DNA of 49,615 bases, taken from Rhodococcus gordoniae. Lineage in GTDB: Bacteria; Actinomycetota; Actinomycetes; Mycobacteriales; Mycobacteriaceae. Of this stretch, positions 7,652 through 15,643 are shown in pieces (position 1 is the stretch's first letter; the number at the start of each line of letters is the position of its first letter). Below the pieces are notes generated by a model that saw nothing but the letters and a program-made list of their open reading frames with translations, ran no database searches and was not told the origin of the DNA. The translations under genes and the position numbers were made by a program. The stretch spans positions 1 through 49,615 of the forward strand of contig NZ_LPZN01000034.1 in NCBI RefSeq assembly GCF_001646655.1. The letters are read 5' to 3'.

Positions 7652-9282
7652 CCGTTCTCGCCCAGGGTGGGACCGACGTCGGTAACCCGATCCTCAACAT
7701 CGCCATCTTCGTCGCGTTCGTCGTCGTCACGATGGCACTGGTCATCAAGGCCAGCCGCACGACGAAGAAGGCTTCCGACTTCTACACCGGCGGCGGCCAG
7801 TTCTCCGGCCCGCAGAACGGTTTCGCCATCGCAGGCGACTATCTGTCGGCCGCGTCGTTCCTCGGTATCGCGGGTGCGATCGCCGTCTACGGTTACGACG
7901 GCTTCCTGTACTCGATCGGCTTCCTGGTGGCATGGCTCGTCGCCTTGCTGCTCGTCGCCGAACTGCTCCGCAACACGGGCCGGTTCACGATGGCGGACGT
8001 GCTGAGCTTCCGCCTCAAGGAACGCCCCGTGCGTATGGCGGCGGCGCTCTCGACCCTCGCGGTGTCGCTGTTCTACCTGCTTGCGCAGATGGCCGGCGCC
8101 GGCGGACTCGTGGCGCTGTTGCTCGACATCGAGGGCAAGGTCGGCCAGGCCATCGTCGTCGCGGTCGTCGGTGTGCTCATGATCGTGTACGTGCTCATCG
8201 GCGGTATGAAGGGCACGACCTACGTGCAGATGGTCAAGGCCGTGCTGCTCATCGCCGGTGCGGGCCTGATGTTCGTGCTCGTCCTGTTCGCGGTGCGGGG
8301 CAACTTCTCGCAGCTGCTCGCCGACGCTCAGGCGATGGTGTCGAGCTCGTCGAACGAGGCCGTCGCGCAGCGTGACGTGCTCGCTCCCGGTGCCAAGTAC
8401 GGCATCAGCAACATGACGCAGATCGACTTCCTCTCCCTCGGCCTCGCGCTGGTCCTCGGTACCGCGGGTCTGCCGCACGTGCTGATGCGCTTCTACACCG
8501 TGCCCACCGCCAAGGAAGCCCGTCGCTCGGTCACCTGGGCCATCGCGCTCATCGGTGCCTTCTACCTGTTCACCCTGGTCCTCGGTTACGGTGCCGCGAA
8601 GATGGTCGGCCCCGACGCGATCCTCGGTGCTCCCGGCAAGGAGAACGCGGCGGCACCGCTGCTGGCCTTCGAACTCGGCGGAACGCTGTTCCTCGCGATC
8701 ATCTCGGCGGTCGCCTTCGCGACGATCCTCGCGGTCGTCGCCGGCCTGGCCATCACCGCCTCGGCGTCCTTCGCGCACGACATCTACGCCAGCGTCATCA
8801 AGCGTGGCAACGCCACGGAGGACGAACAGGTGCGGGTCTCGCGGATCACGGTCGTCGTGATCGGTCTGGTGTCGATCGTCCTCGGCATCCTCGCCATGGG
8901 ACAGAACATCGCCTTCCTCGTGGCGCTCGCCTTCGCGGTCGCGGCCTCGGCGAACCTGCCCACGCTGCTGTACTCGCTGTTCTGGCGGAAGTTCAACACG
9001 ACCGGCGCCCTGTTCAGCATCTACGGTGGTCTGATCAGCTGCCTCGTCCTCATCGTGTTCTCCCCGGCGGTATCCGGTGCCCCGTCGGCGATGTTCCCGG
9101 AGGTGGACTTCTCGTGGTTCCCGTTGTCGAACCCGGGCATCGTGTCGATCCCGCTCGCGTTCGTCCTCGGGATCGTCGGCACCTTCGTCGGACGCCGCAA
9201 GCAGGAGGACCGGTACAAGCAGGCGGAGATGGAGGTTCGCTCGCTCACCGGTGTCGGTGTGGAGAAGGCCGTCTCCCACTGA
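7648..9282 (+). CDS. SSS-family monocarboxylate (ActP/MctC-type) symporter
   Basis: A 544-residue symporter with about thirteen membrane segments. Motifs include GGGQFSGPQNGFAIAGDYLS near residues 50-70, YVLIGGMKGTTYVQ, TAGLPHVLMRFYTVPTAKEA and FAHDIYASVIKRG, all strongly like cation/acetate symporters and the Corynebacterium MctC transporter for acetate, propionate and pyruvate. It is coupled to the DUF485 gene by a GTGA overlap. It lacks the large insertion of the upstream paralogue. A strong hairpin follows at 9294. The CRP-like sites at 7222-7260 suggest carbon-source control. Confidence 0.92.
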   Translation: MTVLAQGGTDVGNPILNIAIFVAFVVVTMALVIKASRTTKKASDFYTGGGQFSGPQNGFAIAGDYLSAASFLGIAGAIAVYGYDGFLYSIGFLVAWLVALLLVAELLRNTGRFTMADVLSFRLKERPVRMAAALSTLAVSLFYLLAQMAGAGGLVALLLDIEGKVGQAIVVAVVGVLMIVYVLIGGMKGTTYVQMVKAVLLIAGAGLMFVLVLFAVRGNFSQLLADAQAMVSSSSNEAVAQRDVLAPGAKYGISNMTQIDFLSLGLALVLGTAGLPHVLMRFYTVPTAKEARRSVTWAIALIGAFYLFTLVLGYGAAKMVGPDAILGAPGKENAAAPLLAFELGGTLFLAIISAVAFATILAVVAGLAITASASFAHDIYASVIKRGNATEDEQVRVSRITVVVIGLVSIVLGILAMGQNIAFLVALAFAVAASANLPTLLYSLFWRKFNTTGALFSIYGGLISCLVLIVFSPAVSGAPSAMFPEVDFSWFPLSNPGIVSIPLAFVLGIVGTFVGRRKQEDRYKQAEMEVRSLTGVGVEKAVSH

Positions 9283-9293
9283 CCCTCCGTGCC

Positions 9294-9329
9294 GCGGTGG
9301 CCCGCTCCCGATCGGGGGCGGGCCACCGC
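9294..9329 (+). terminator. Strong hairpin after SSS gene
   Basis: A 16-bp stem with one G-U pair (arms 9294-9309 and 9314-9329) closes a GATC loop 11 bases after the symporter stop. There is no U-tract. It should end the transporter transcript ahead of the SRPBCC gene. Confidence 0.75.
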
Positions 9330-9378
9330 CGCGTCTCGGGTCTCCGTCCCCGGAACCGAGCGTCTACTGTTGCGGACC

Positions 9379-9816
9379 ATGGCGAAACTCGAAGTGTCGA
9401 CCGATCTTCCGCTCGACCCACACGCTGCCTGGGAGCACGCTTCCCGTCTGGAGTCGTTCGGTGAGTGGCTGAGCATCCACGACGGCTGGCGCAGCGACCT
9501 TCCCGATGCCCTGTCCGAGGGCATCACGCTGCAGTCGGTGGTGTCGGTCAAGGGCATGCGCAACCGGGTCACGTGGACCATCGTCGAACTGGACGCGCCG
9601 CACCACGTGGTGTTGAAGGGAACGGGCAAGGGCGGCACGAAATTCTCCATGCGACTCGCCGTCACAGCCCGCGGCGACGGTTCGGCGCTGACCATGAAGA
9701 TCGAACTCGGCGGAGCGCCGTTGTTCGGCCCGATCGGGTCGGGGGTGGCGCGCGCCCTGCACGGCGACCTGCAGTCGTCGCTCGGCACCTTCGCGCGCCG
9801 CTACGGCCGGAACTGA
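9379..9816 (+). CDS. SRPBCC-superfamily protein (polyketide cyclase/dehydrase-like)
   Basis: A 145-residue START/Bet v1-like protein. The N-terminal strand MAKLEVSTDLPLDPHAAWEH, the FGEWLSIHDGWRSD segment and the C-terminal helix with HGDLQSSLGTFARR fit actinobacterial SRPBCC proteins that bind hydrophobic ligands. ATG 9379 is the start of this typical first strand; longer reading upstream is not protein-like and runs into the hairpin at 9294-9329. No catalytic residues are recognisable and no ligand can be named. The gene stands alone. Confidence 0.8.
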   Translation: MAKLEVSTDLPLDPHAAWEHASRLESFGEWLSIHDGWRSDLPDALSEGITLQSVVSVKGMRNRVTWTIVELDAPHHVVLKGTGKGGTKFSMRLAVTARGDGSALTMKIELGGAPLFGPIGSGVARALHGDLQSSLGTFARRYGRN

Positions 9817-9931
9817 CGCCTCTGGACACTTCTTCCGGAAAGGCGTAGACCCGTAGGAACGACCGCGGCCCGCTGCGGATCGATCCGTCCCCGAGTGCTC
9901 GGTACTCGACGCGAATGCGAGGTCGACGCCC

Positions 9932-11254
9932 ATGTCCGAGGATCATCACCCGAGTACCGACGAGAACGTCGCCGAATCGCGCTGGTGGGCATGGGCGGCC
10001 TGTATCGCCGTGATCGCGGCGATCGTGGTGCCACTCGCGGAGGCGGGTCTGCGCGGCGTCGTCGCGCTGCTGCTGGTCGCGGTGGCCGGCGGCGCCCTGG
10101 CCGTTGCCGGGGCCTACTGGTTTCTCACGCACCACGGTGTGATCCGCGGGGCTGCGCTGGCCGTGACCGTGCTCGCGCCGGTCGTCGTGGTGGTCGTCTT
10201 CGCGGCGGCGGGTCACCTGTGGGCCGCCCTCGCATCGGTGCTGCTCGTCGCCGTGGCGGTCGCGTGTGGACGCCGCGCTCTACGACATGCCCGGGTGACT
10301 CCGCAGCCCGAATTTCCGGCCGTACCCGTTCGGCATCCCTTCTTCGTCATGAATCCACGCTCGGGCGGCGGCAAGGTCGTCCGTTTCGACCTGCAGCGCA
10401 AGGCCGAAGAACTCGGGGCGGAAGTGGTGTTGTTGAGCGGACCGCAGCAACTCGACGTCACCGAACTTGCGGAGAAGGCAGTCGAGCGCGGGGCCGACCT
10501 GCTCGGCGTGGCGGGTGGCGACGGAACCCAGGCCCTGGTCGCGGCGGTCGCAGCGGAACATCGACTTCCGTTCGTGGTGATCAGCGCCGGAACCCGGAAC
10601 CATTTCGCCCTCGATCTCGGGCTGGACCGGGACGATCCCGCTGCGGGCCTGGGCGCTCTCGGCGACGGTGTCGAACTGCGCGTCGATCTCGGCCGGATCA
10701 ACGGTCGCCCGTTCGTCAACAACGCGTCCTTCGGTGTCTACGCGGAGGTGGTCCGGAGCCCGCAGTACCGCGCAGACAAGACGGCGACGGTACTGCAGAT
10801 GCTGCCGGATCTGCTCGGTGAGCAGGGTAGGCCGACATTGCGGGCGGGAATCGATACCGAGACCGTCGACGGACCGCAGGCCGTCCTGGTCAGCAACGGC
10901 CCGTACACCTTCGACGACCTGGCGGGACTCGGGCGACGAGCCCGTCTGGACAGTGGGCGGCTCGGTGTCGTCGCGATCTCGGTCTCGAACGCCCGCCAGG
11001 CCATCGGCCTGTTCCGTCGCACTCACGACCGAGGACTGTTGCAGCGCACCGCGACAGAGGTGGTCGTCGAAGCGGACGTACCGGAGATTCCGGTCGGAGT
11101 CGACGGCGAGTCGGTGATGTTGTCGACACCCGTTCGATGCACGATCTCCACCGGAGCGCTACGCGTTCGTGTTCCCCGCGACCGTCCGGGAGTGCGATTG
11201 CCGTCTCCACGCCTCGATTACGCAGGGTTGCGGAAGATATTGTGGCCGAAATGA
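9932..11254 (+). CDS. Diacylglycerol kinase-family lipid kinase with N-terminal membrane domain
   Basis: A 440-residue protein. Residues 20-112 contain about four membrane segments. Residues 134-430 form a DAGK_cat-type lipid/sphingosine kinase domain with NPRSGGGK (141-148), the ATP-binding GGDGT (195-199), SAGTRNHFALDLGL and the C-terminal beta domain ending VGVDGESV. It would phosphorylate a lipid such as diacylglycerol or undecaprenol; the substrate is unknown. Most bacterial DgkB-type enzymes are soluble, so the membrane anchor is notable but not unique. ATG 9932 has a GAGG site eleven bases upstream. Confidence 0.85.
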   Translation: MSEDHHPSTDENVAESRWWAWAACIAVIAAIVVPLAEAGLRGVVALLLVAVAGGALAVAGAYWFLTHHGVIRGAALAVTVLAPVVVVVVFAAAGHLWAALASVLLVAVAVACGRRALRHARVTPQPEFPAVPVRHPFFVMNPRSGGGKVVRFDLQRKAEELGAEVVLLSGPQQLDVTELAEKAVERGADLLGVAGGDGTQALVAAVAAEHRLPFVVISAGTRNHFALDLGLDRDDPAAGLGALGDGVELRVDLGRINGRPFVNNASFGVYAEVVRSPQYRADKTATVLQMLPDLLGEQGRPTLRAGIDTETVDGPQAVLVSNGPYTFDDLAGLGRRARLDSGRLGVVAISVSNARQAIGLFRRTHDRGLLQRTATEVVVEADVPEIPVGVDGESVMLSTPVRCTISTGALRVRVPRDRPGVRLPSPRLDYAGLRKILWPK

Positions 11255-11294
11255 AGTCTCACGACGTCACCCCACGAGGGGCCGGGCGACTTCA
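11252..11294 (+). terminator. Possible two-part hairpin after lipid kinase gene
   Basis: TGAAGTC at 11252-11258, including the stop codon, pairs with GACTTCA at 11288-11294. Within the loop CCCC-ACGA-GGGG forms a second short stem. It lies just before the amidotransferase start and could also act in its leader. Confidence 0.35.
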
Positions 11295-11302
11295 ATGTAT
11301 GT

Positions 11303-12151
11303 GTGTGCAGATGGATGGTGTATACCGGTGACCCGGTCCTGATGGACGACGTGCTCTTCCGGCCGGTCCATTCCTTGATCGATCAGAGCCTGCATTCCAG
11401 GATGGGGGCGACCACCACGAACGGAGACGGATTCGGGATCGGCTGGTACGGAGAAGGTCCGAGACCCGCGTTGTTCAAGTGCATCGAACCTGCGTGGAAC
11501 GAGAGCAACCTGCGGGAGATCGCAACGCAGATCCGGACGCCGTTGATGTTCGCGCATGTCCGTGCCTCGACGGGGACTCCGGTGCAGCGCACCAATTGTC
11601 ATCCCTTCCGGTACGAGAACAGGTTGTGGATGCACAACGGGGCCGTGCACGGATTCCACGCGATGAAACGCGATCTGGCGATGGCCGTCGATCCGAGTCT
11701 CTACGACGGGATCCGGGGATCGACCGATTCCGAGATGTTGTTCTACCTCGCGCTCACCTTCGGCCTCGCCGACGACCCGTTCACCGGTGTGGCGAAGGCC
11801 GTCGGCTTCGTGGAGGATGTCGCTGCCCGTCAGGGTATCGAGAACCCCATGCAGGGAACGATTGCCACCACCGACGGCGACAGTGTCTGGGTGTTCCGGT
11901 ACTCGACGGAACGAAAGACACGTTCGCTGTTCTACTCGGCCGACATCACGGCTGTACGGGCGCAGCATCCCGAAGTGGAGGTGCTGTACAAGCTGGGCGA
12001 CGACACCCGATTCGTGGTGTCCGAGCCCCTTCGGGATCTCGAAGGGGCCTGGCTGGAGGTACCGGAGTCGAGCGCAGGCGTCGTTCGGGGGAGCGACCAG
12101 GAGTTCCGGCCGTTCGAGCCGATCTCGCCGGTCCACTCGATCCCGTCGTGA
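11303..12151 (+). CDS. Class II glutamine amidotransferase (YafJ-like)
   Basis: A 282-residue Ntn-hydrolase. The start is GTG 11303, giving MCRWMVYTG; removal of Met exposes Cys2 as the nucleophile, which fixes this start. Other family features are GDGFGIGWYG (about 42-51), FAHVRASTGTPVQRTNCHPF and WMHNGAVHGF. Stand-alone proteins of this type hydrolyse glutamine or gamma-glutamyl compounds; EgtC of ergothioneine synthesis is a relative, but no egt genes are nearby so I do not name it. It converges on the metallo-hydrolase gene with 26 bases between stops. Confidence 0.88.
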   Translation: MCRWMVYTGDPVLMDDVLFRPVHSLIDQSLHSRMGATTTNGDGFGIGWYGEGPRPALFKCIEPAWNESNLREIATQIRTPLMFAHVRASTGTPVQRTNCHPFRYENRLWMHNGAVHGFHAMKRDLAMAVDPSLYDGIRGSTDSEMLFYLALTFGLADDPFTGVAKAVGFVEDVAARQGIENPMQGTIATTDGDSVWVFRYSTERKTRSLFYSADITAVRAQHPEVEVLYKLGDDTRFVVSEPLRDLEGAWLEVPESSAGVVRGSDQEFRPFEPISPVHSIPS

Positions 12152-12177
12152 CGAATTCTTCGCTACCGGATCCGATT

Positions 12178-12984
12178 TCACCGTTCGCCCCGGCCGGCAC
12201 CCGGTGTGTCGATCGAGTCACCCGGGGACAGCTCCACGGCGGCGATCCCCGCACGATGGGCCCGGCCGACGAACTCGGTGCCGGGCTCGAAGAACAACCG
12301 GGGGCGGACGGCGCCGAATCCGATCGGCCACAGCGTGCCGTAGTGGATCGGTACGGCCAGGCCTGCCTGCACGAGATGGGCGACGACAGCGGCCCGGCCG
12401 GGATCGAGGTGGCCGTCGCCGAGGGTGGGCCCCCAACCTCCGACCGGTAGCAACGCAAGATCCACCGGCCCCACATGGTCGGCGAGACCCGGGTACAGAT
12501 CCGTGTCGCCGGCGAAATAGGTGCGCCGGTCTCCTTCGACGACGTACCCGACCGCCGGTGCGAGTTCCGGTCCACGACGCCAACGGCGGCCATCGTGCCG
12601 GGCGGGCACGGCGCGCACGGTGACCGTGCCGATCCGTGTTTCCTCGCCGGGACGCAACGGCACCAGCCGGTCGGCGAATCGACGCAGTGCCGGCAATCCG
12701 TCGACAGCTCCCCAGGGGATCACGATCGGAACGTCCGTATCGAGCAACCGCAACGACCTCAGGTGGGTGTGGTCCGCGTGCAGGTGTGAGAGCAGGACGG
12801 CATCCGGATCGCGTACACGCGGTCCGGCAGGGGTGGGTCCCCGGCGGCGGTGCAGATGTGCGACGCGGTCGGTGAGCACCGGATCAGTCAGGACGACCGT
12901 CCCGTGGTCCTCGATCAGCGTGGTGGCATGCCCGAGCCAGCGCAGACCGGATACAGGGGCATTCGGACGCGGCGGCGTACGCAT
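12178..12984 (-). CDS. MBL-fold metal-dependent hydrolase (UlaG-like)
   Basis: A 268-residue metallo-beta-lactamase-fold protein. The metal motif HLHADH is at 67-72, with further ligands expected in PARHDGR, FAGDTDLYP and the C-terminal IHYGTLWP. The GLRWLGHATTLIEDHG start is typical of the UlaG/RomA-like group. The C-terminus is complete. The gene diverges from the membrane phosphodiesterase gene with 36 bases between starts, so both promoters overlap there. Substrate unknown. Confidence 0.87.
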   Translation of the reverse strand: MRTPPRPNAPVSGLRWLGHATTLIEDHGTVVLTDPVLTDRVAHLHRRRGPTPAGPRVRDPDAVLLSHLHADHTHLRSLRLLDTDVPIVIPWGAVDGLPALRRFADRLVPLRPGEETRIGTVTVRAVPARHDGRRWRRGPELAPAVGYVVEGDRRTYFAGDTDLYPGLADHVGPVDLALLPVGGWGPTLGDGHLDPGRAAVVAHLVQAGLAVPIHYGTLWPIGFGAVRPRLFFEPGTEFVGRAHRAGIAAVELSPGDSIDTPGAGRGER

Positions 12985-13020
12985 GAACCTTACGATTCCA
13001 GACGTGGGAAGGGGCCCGCG

Positions 13021-15018
13021 ATGCGTACGGTGGGCGGCTTGTTACGGATACTCGTCGAGTTCCTCGTGTTGTGGGGATCGTCGGCGCTCGTGCTCGTCGT
13101 GCTCGACCGGGTCCTCGGCGGCATCACCCTCGACCGGTCCGGCTTCGCTCCGATACCGACACTGCCTGCCGCGCTGGTACTCGCGCTGGTGTTCGGTCTG
13201 CTGAACGCGGCGTTGTGGCCGGTGATGATGCGGTTGATGTCGTGGATCGGCCCGGTATTGCTGTTCGCCGGAGTCTTCCTGGCCGGCGGTGTGATCATGC
13301 TGCTGACGCTGTACCTGGTACCGGTCGCCGGAGTGGACCGCCCGGGCGATGCGATCGTGCTCGCCGCGCTGGTCTCGCTGGTCACTTCCGTCGTCTCGGG
13401 CGCGATCGCCTCCCGTTCCGACACCGCCTACCGGTTGATGCAGGTGCGGCGGAACCGGTTCCGATTGCGGCGCAACGCGACGCTCGTGGGTGCGCCTCCG
13501 GGGTTGCTGTGCATCCAGATCGACGGGCTCGGGTACGACGTCCTGCGGCGGGCGATCGCCGACGGTGTCACGCCCGGCCTGGCGAAGCTGGTGCGTGAAA
13601 CCCACCGGCTGGTGCCGTGGCACACCGATTGGAGCAGCCAGACCGGAGCGACCCAACTGGGCGTGCTGCACGGCTCCAACCACAACGTGCCCGCATTCCG
13701 CTGGTACGACAAGACCACCGGGCGTATCTCCGTGTTCAGCAACCCGGCCGACAACGAGCAGCGCGAACTCGAACGAGCAGAGCGGCCCGGGCTGCTCGCC
13801 CACGACGGTGCGAGCCGGGGCAACCTGTTCACCGGTGGTGCGCAGGACAACGTACTGGTCGTCAGTCGTATGCGCGGCGCCCGGCTCGGTGGGGGCGCCG
13901 GCTACAGCGCCTATTTCGCCGATCCTGCGAGTGCGCTGCGCACCTTCATCCGGATGATCGCGGAACTGCAACGGGAACTTCGTCAGTCGCTGCGGCAGAA
14001 ACGGAAGGACATCCGGCCACGGGTACCGCGTGGCGGAATGTATCCCTTCGTCCGCGCCTTCGCGACCGTACTCGCCACCGACGTCACCGCCGCCGCGGTG
14101 GTCGGTGATCTGATCAAGGGACGTACTGTCGTCTACCTCGATCTGATCGGCTACGACGAGGTCTCGCACCACTCCGGGATCTCTCGGCCCGAAACGCTGT
14201 CCGTGCTCGCGAAGGTCGACGACATCATCGCGATGCTGCTCGCGGTCGCGGAACAGTCCGACCGGTCCTATCGCGTCGTCGTGCTGTCCGATCACGGGCA
14301 GAGTCAGGGCGCGACGTTTCTTCAACGCTACGGAGAGAGCCTGAAACAACTGGTGATCCGGTCGGCCACACGGGACGAGCCGGCCGATCGTCACCGGCAC
14401 GAGCGCAGAGCGGAGCCCTCGACCCGGCCCGGAGGGGAAGGACGCGCGTATGCCGCAGCCAGCATGCACGCCGCGCCGGTCGGCGAGCAGGCGCACACCG
14501 TCGCCGGTGAACCGATCGTGCTCGGCTCGGGCAACCTCGGCCTGATCTACTTCCCTCATCTGCCCGGCCGCGCCGACGTCGATACCATCGAGGCCGCGCA
14601 TCCAGGACTTCTCACTGCTCTCCGGGAGCATCCCGGCATCGGCTTCCTGCTCGTCGCCACCCCTGGCGGATCCGTCGTGCTCGGAGCCCACGGCCGGGTG
14701 GACGTGACGACCGGTGAGGTCACCGGCCGCAACCCTCTCGAGGTGATGGGTCCCGATGCGCTGGCGAAGATCCGGCGCACCGACACCTTCGACAACGTCG
14801 CCGACATCATGGTCGGCGGTGCCTACTGGCCCGAGACCGACGAGGTTGCGGCGTTCGAGGAGCAGGTCGGCTCGCACGGCGGTATGGGTGGCCCGCAGAG
14901 CACCCCGTTCCTCCTCTATCCCGCCGTGCTGCACGAGGTGCTCGCCGGGTGGCGGGATCTCTCGGCGGGACCGACCACGGCCACGACCGATCACGACGCA
15001 ACGGTCGGGGACGGGTGA
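13021..15018 (+). CDS. Holin-like membrane domain fused to alkaline phosphatase-family phosphodiesterase
   Basis: A 665-residue protein. The first 130 residues hold four membrane segments resembling the phage_holin_4 (DUF360) fold. From about residue 160 a type I phosphodiesterase/nucleotide pyrophosphatase-like domain begins: LLCIQIDGLGYD (162-173), DWSSQTGATQLGVLHG, LDLIGYDEVSHHSG and VVVLSDHGQSQG provide the expected metal and nucleophile positions (Asp168, Thr in SQTG, Asp/His pairs). The enzyme domain probably lies at the membrane and cleaves a phosphoester; substrate unknown. ATG 13021 follows AAGGGG. The frame is open upstream but that part overlaps the divergent gene. Confidence 0.82.
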   Translation: MRTVGGLLRILVEFLVLWGSSALVLVVLDRVLGGITLDRSGFAPIPTLPAALVLALVFGLLNAALWPVMMRLMSWIGPVLLFAGVFLAGGVIMLLTLYLVPVAGVDRPGDAIVLAALVSLVTSVVSGAIASRSDTAYRLMQVRRNRFRLRRNATLVGAPPGLLCIQIDGLGYDVLRRAIADGVTPGLAKLVRETHRLVPWHTDWSSQTGATQLGVLHGSNHNVPAFRWYDKTTGRISVFSNPADNEQRELERAERPGLLAHDGASRGNLFTGGAQDNVLVVSRMRGARLGGGAGYSAYFADPASALRTFIRMIAELQRELRQSLRQKRKDIRPRVPRGGMYPFVRAFATVLATDVTAAAVVGDLIKGRTVVYLDLIGYDEVSHHSGISRPETLSVLAKVDDIIAMLLAVAEQSDRSYRVVVLSDHGQSQGATFLQRYGESLKQLVIRSATRDEPADRHRHERRAEPSTRPGGEGRAYAAASMHAAPVGEQAHTVAGEPIVLGSGNLGLIYFPHLPGRADVDTIEAAHPGLLTALREHPGIGFLLVATPGGSVVLGAHGRVDVTTGEVTGRNPLEVMGPDALAKIRRTDTFDNVADIMVGGAYWPETDEVAAFEEQVGSHGGMGGPQSTPFLLYPAVLHEVLAGWRDLSAGPTTATTDHDATVGDG

Positions 15019-15251
15019 CCCGGCTCGGAACGAATGGAACCTGTTCGGGAGAGGCTGTTCTCGTCGACGTGCGCGTGTTCCGTTCGTCGGCCGGCCTGGC
15101 CGAGCAGTGCTCCCACCGTCGTTCCGCCGGTCGTGGTGCCGACGAGCCCGATACCCACGGGCGGGAAGAGTGCGGCCACCGGCCCCGCGCCCGGACCTCA
15201 GCCGAGACCGACCTCCGCTCCGTGACGGGTGGGGTGCTCGTGCTGGCTCAC
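14991..15251 (-). pseudogene. Remnant of DUF1269-like membrane stress protein
   Basis: Read from GTG 15251 (preceded by GGAGGG), the frame gives SQHEHPTRHGAEVGLG, then TGA at 15198-15200, then continues in the same frame as GPGAGPVAALFPPVG and GTTTGGTTVGALLGQAGR. This matches the glycine-rich LFPP membrane hairpin in the middle of DUF1269-type proteins. The usual N-terminal domain and the GLSR...ELG C-terminal part are missing, and its tail overlaps the end of the phosphodiesterase gene on the other strand. So it is truncated at both ends and has an internal stop. The family assignment is from memory of the motif. Confidence 0.6.
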
Positions 15252-15254
15252 GTC

Positions 15255-15531
15255 CTACCCTCCGATATCCGGAATCGCAGGCGGAAGAACGGAATCGAAA
15301 ATCGGAGGTTCGGAGAGTCCGTGCTCCACCGCCTTCTCCACGAAGAACGGAACGAAGTCTCGGACCCTGCTCGTGACACATCGGCGGTAGACGCCGTGCA
15401 CCGCGTTCGATGTCGTCCGAGGGAACGTGGGGACAGCGAACGATGCGACGTTCGATCACCTGTCGGACCTGACGCATCTCGTCGTCGCCGGTTATCGTTC
15501 GATCGTCGTCCTCGCGTCGGATACTCGTCAA
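15255..15531 (-). pseudogene. Frameshifted small three-helix-bundle-type protein gene
   Basis: One minus-strand frame reads MRQVRQVIERRIVRC then PHVPSDDIE; the next frame continues AVHGVYRRCVTSRVRDFVPF and FVEKAVEHGLSEP, ending at TAG 15255-15257. Joined, they resemble small actinobacterial proteins with a three-helix bundle dimerisation domain (the VRDFVP-hVEK signature). The frame change falls near 15401-15410, where one base is extra or two are missing. Start may be TTG 15531 or ATG 15477. It lies directly before the DUF1269 remnant, so both probably formed an operon. A sequencing error would be an alternative. Confidence 0.55.
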
Positions 15532-15643
15532 GGCTCGAAGTGGTCTCCGAATCCGGACGAAGGCGCAGAATGGATGTCGTGCGGAGGTGGATCGTGGAAC
15601 ACGAAACGGGACACGGGAACAGTCGTGAGCGCTCGTTCCCGGT

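Noticed and set aside
7540-9279. Long minus-strand frame opposite the second SSS gene
   Set aside because: The product is extremely rich in Asp, Glu, Arg and His, typical for an antisense frame of GC-rich membrane-protein genes; no start signal or motif.
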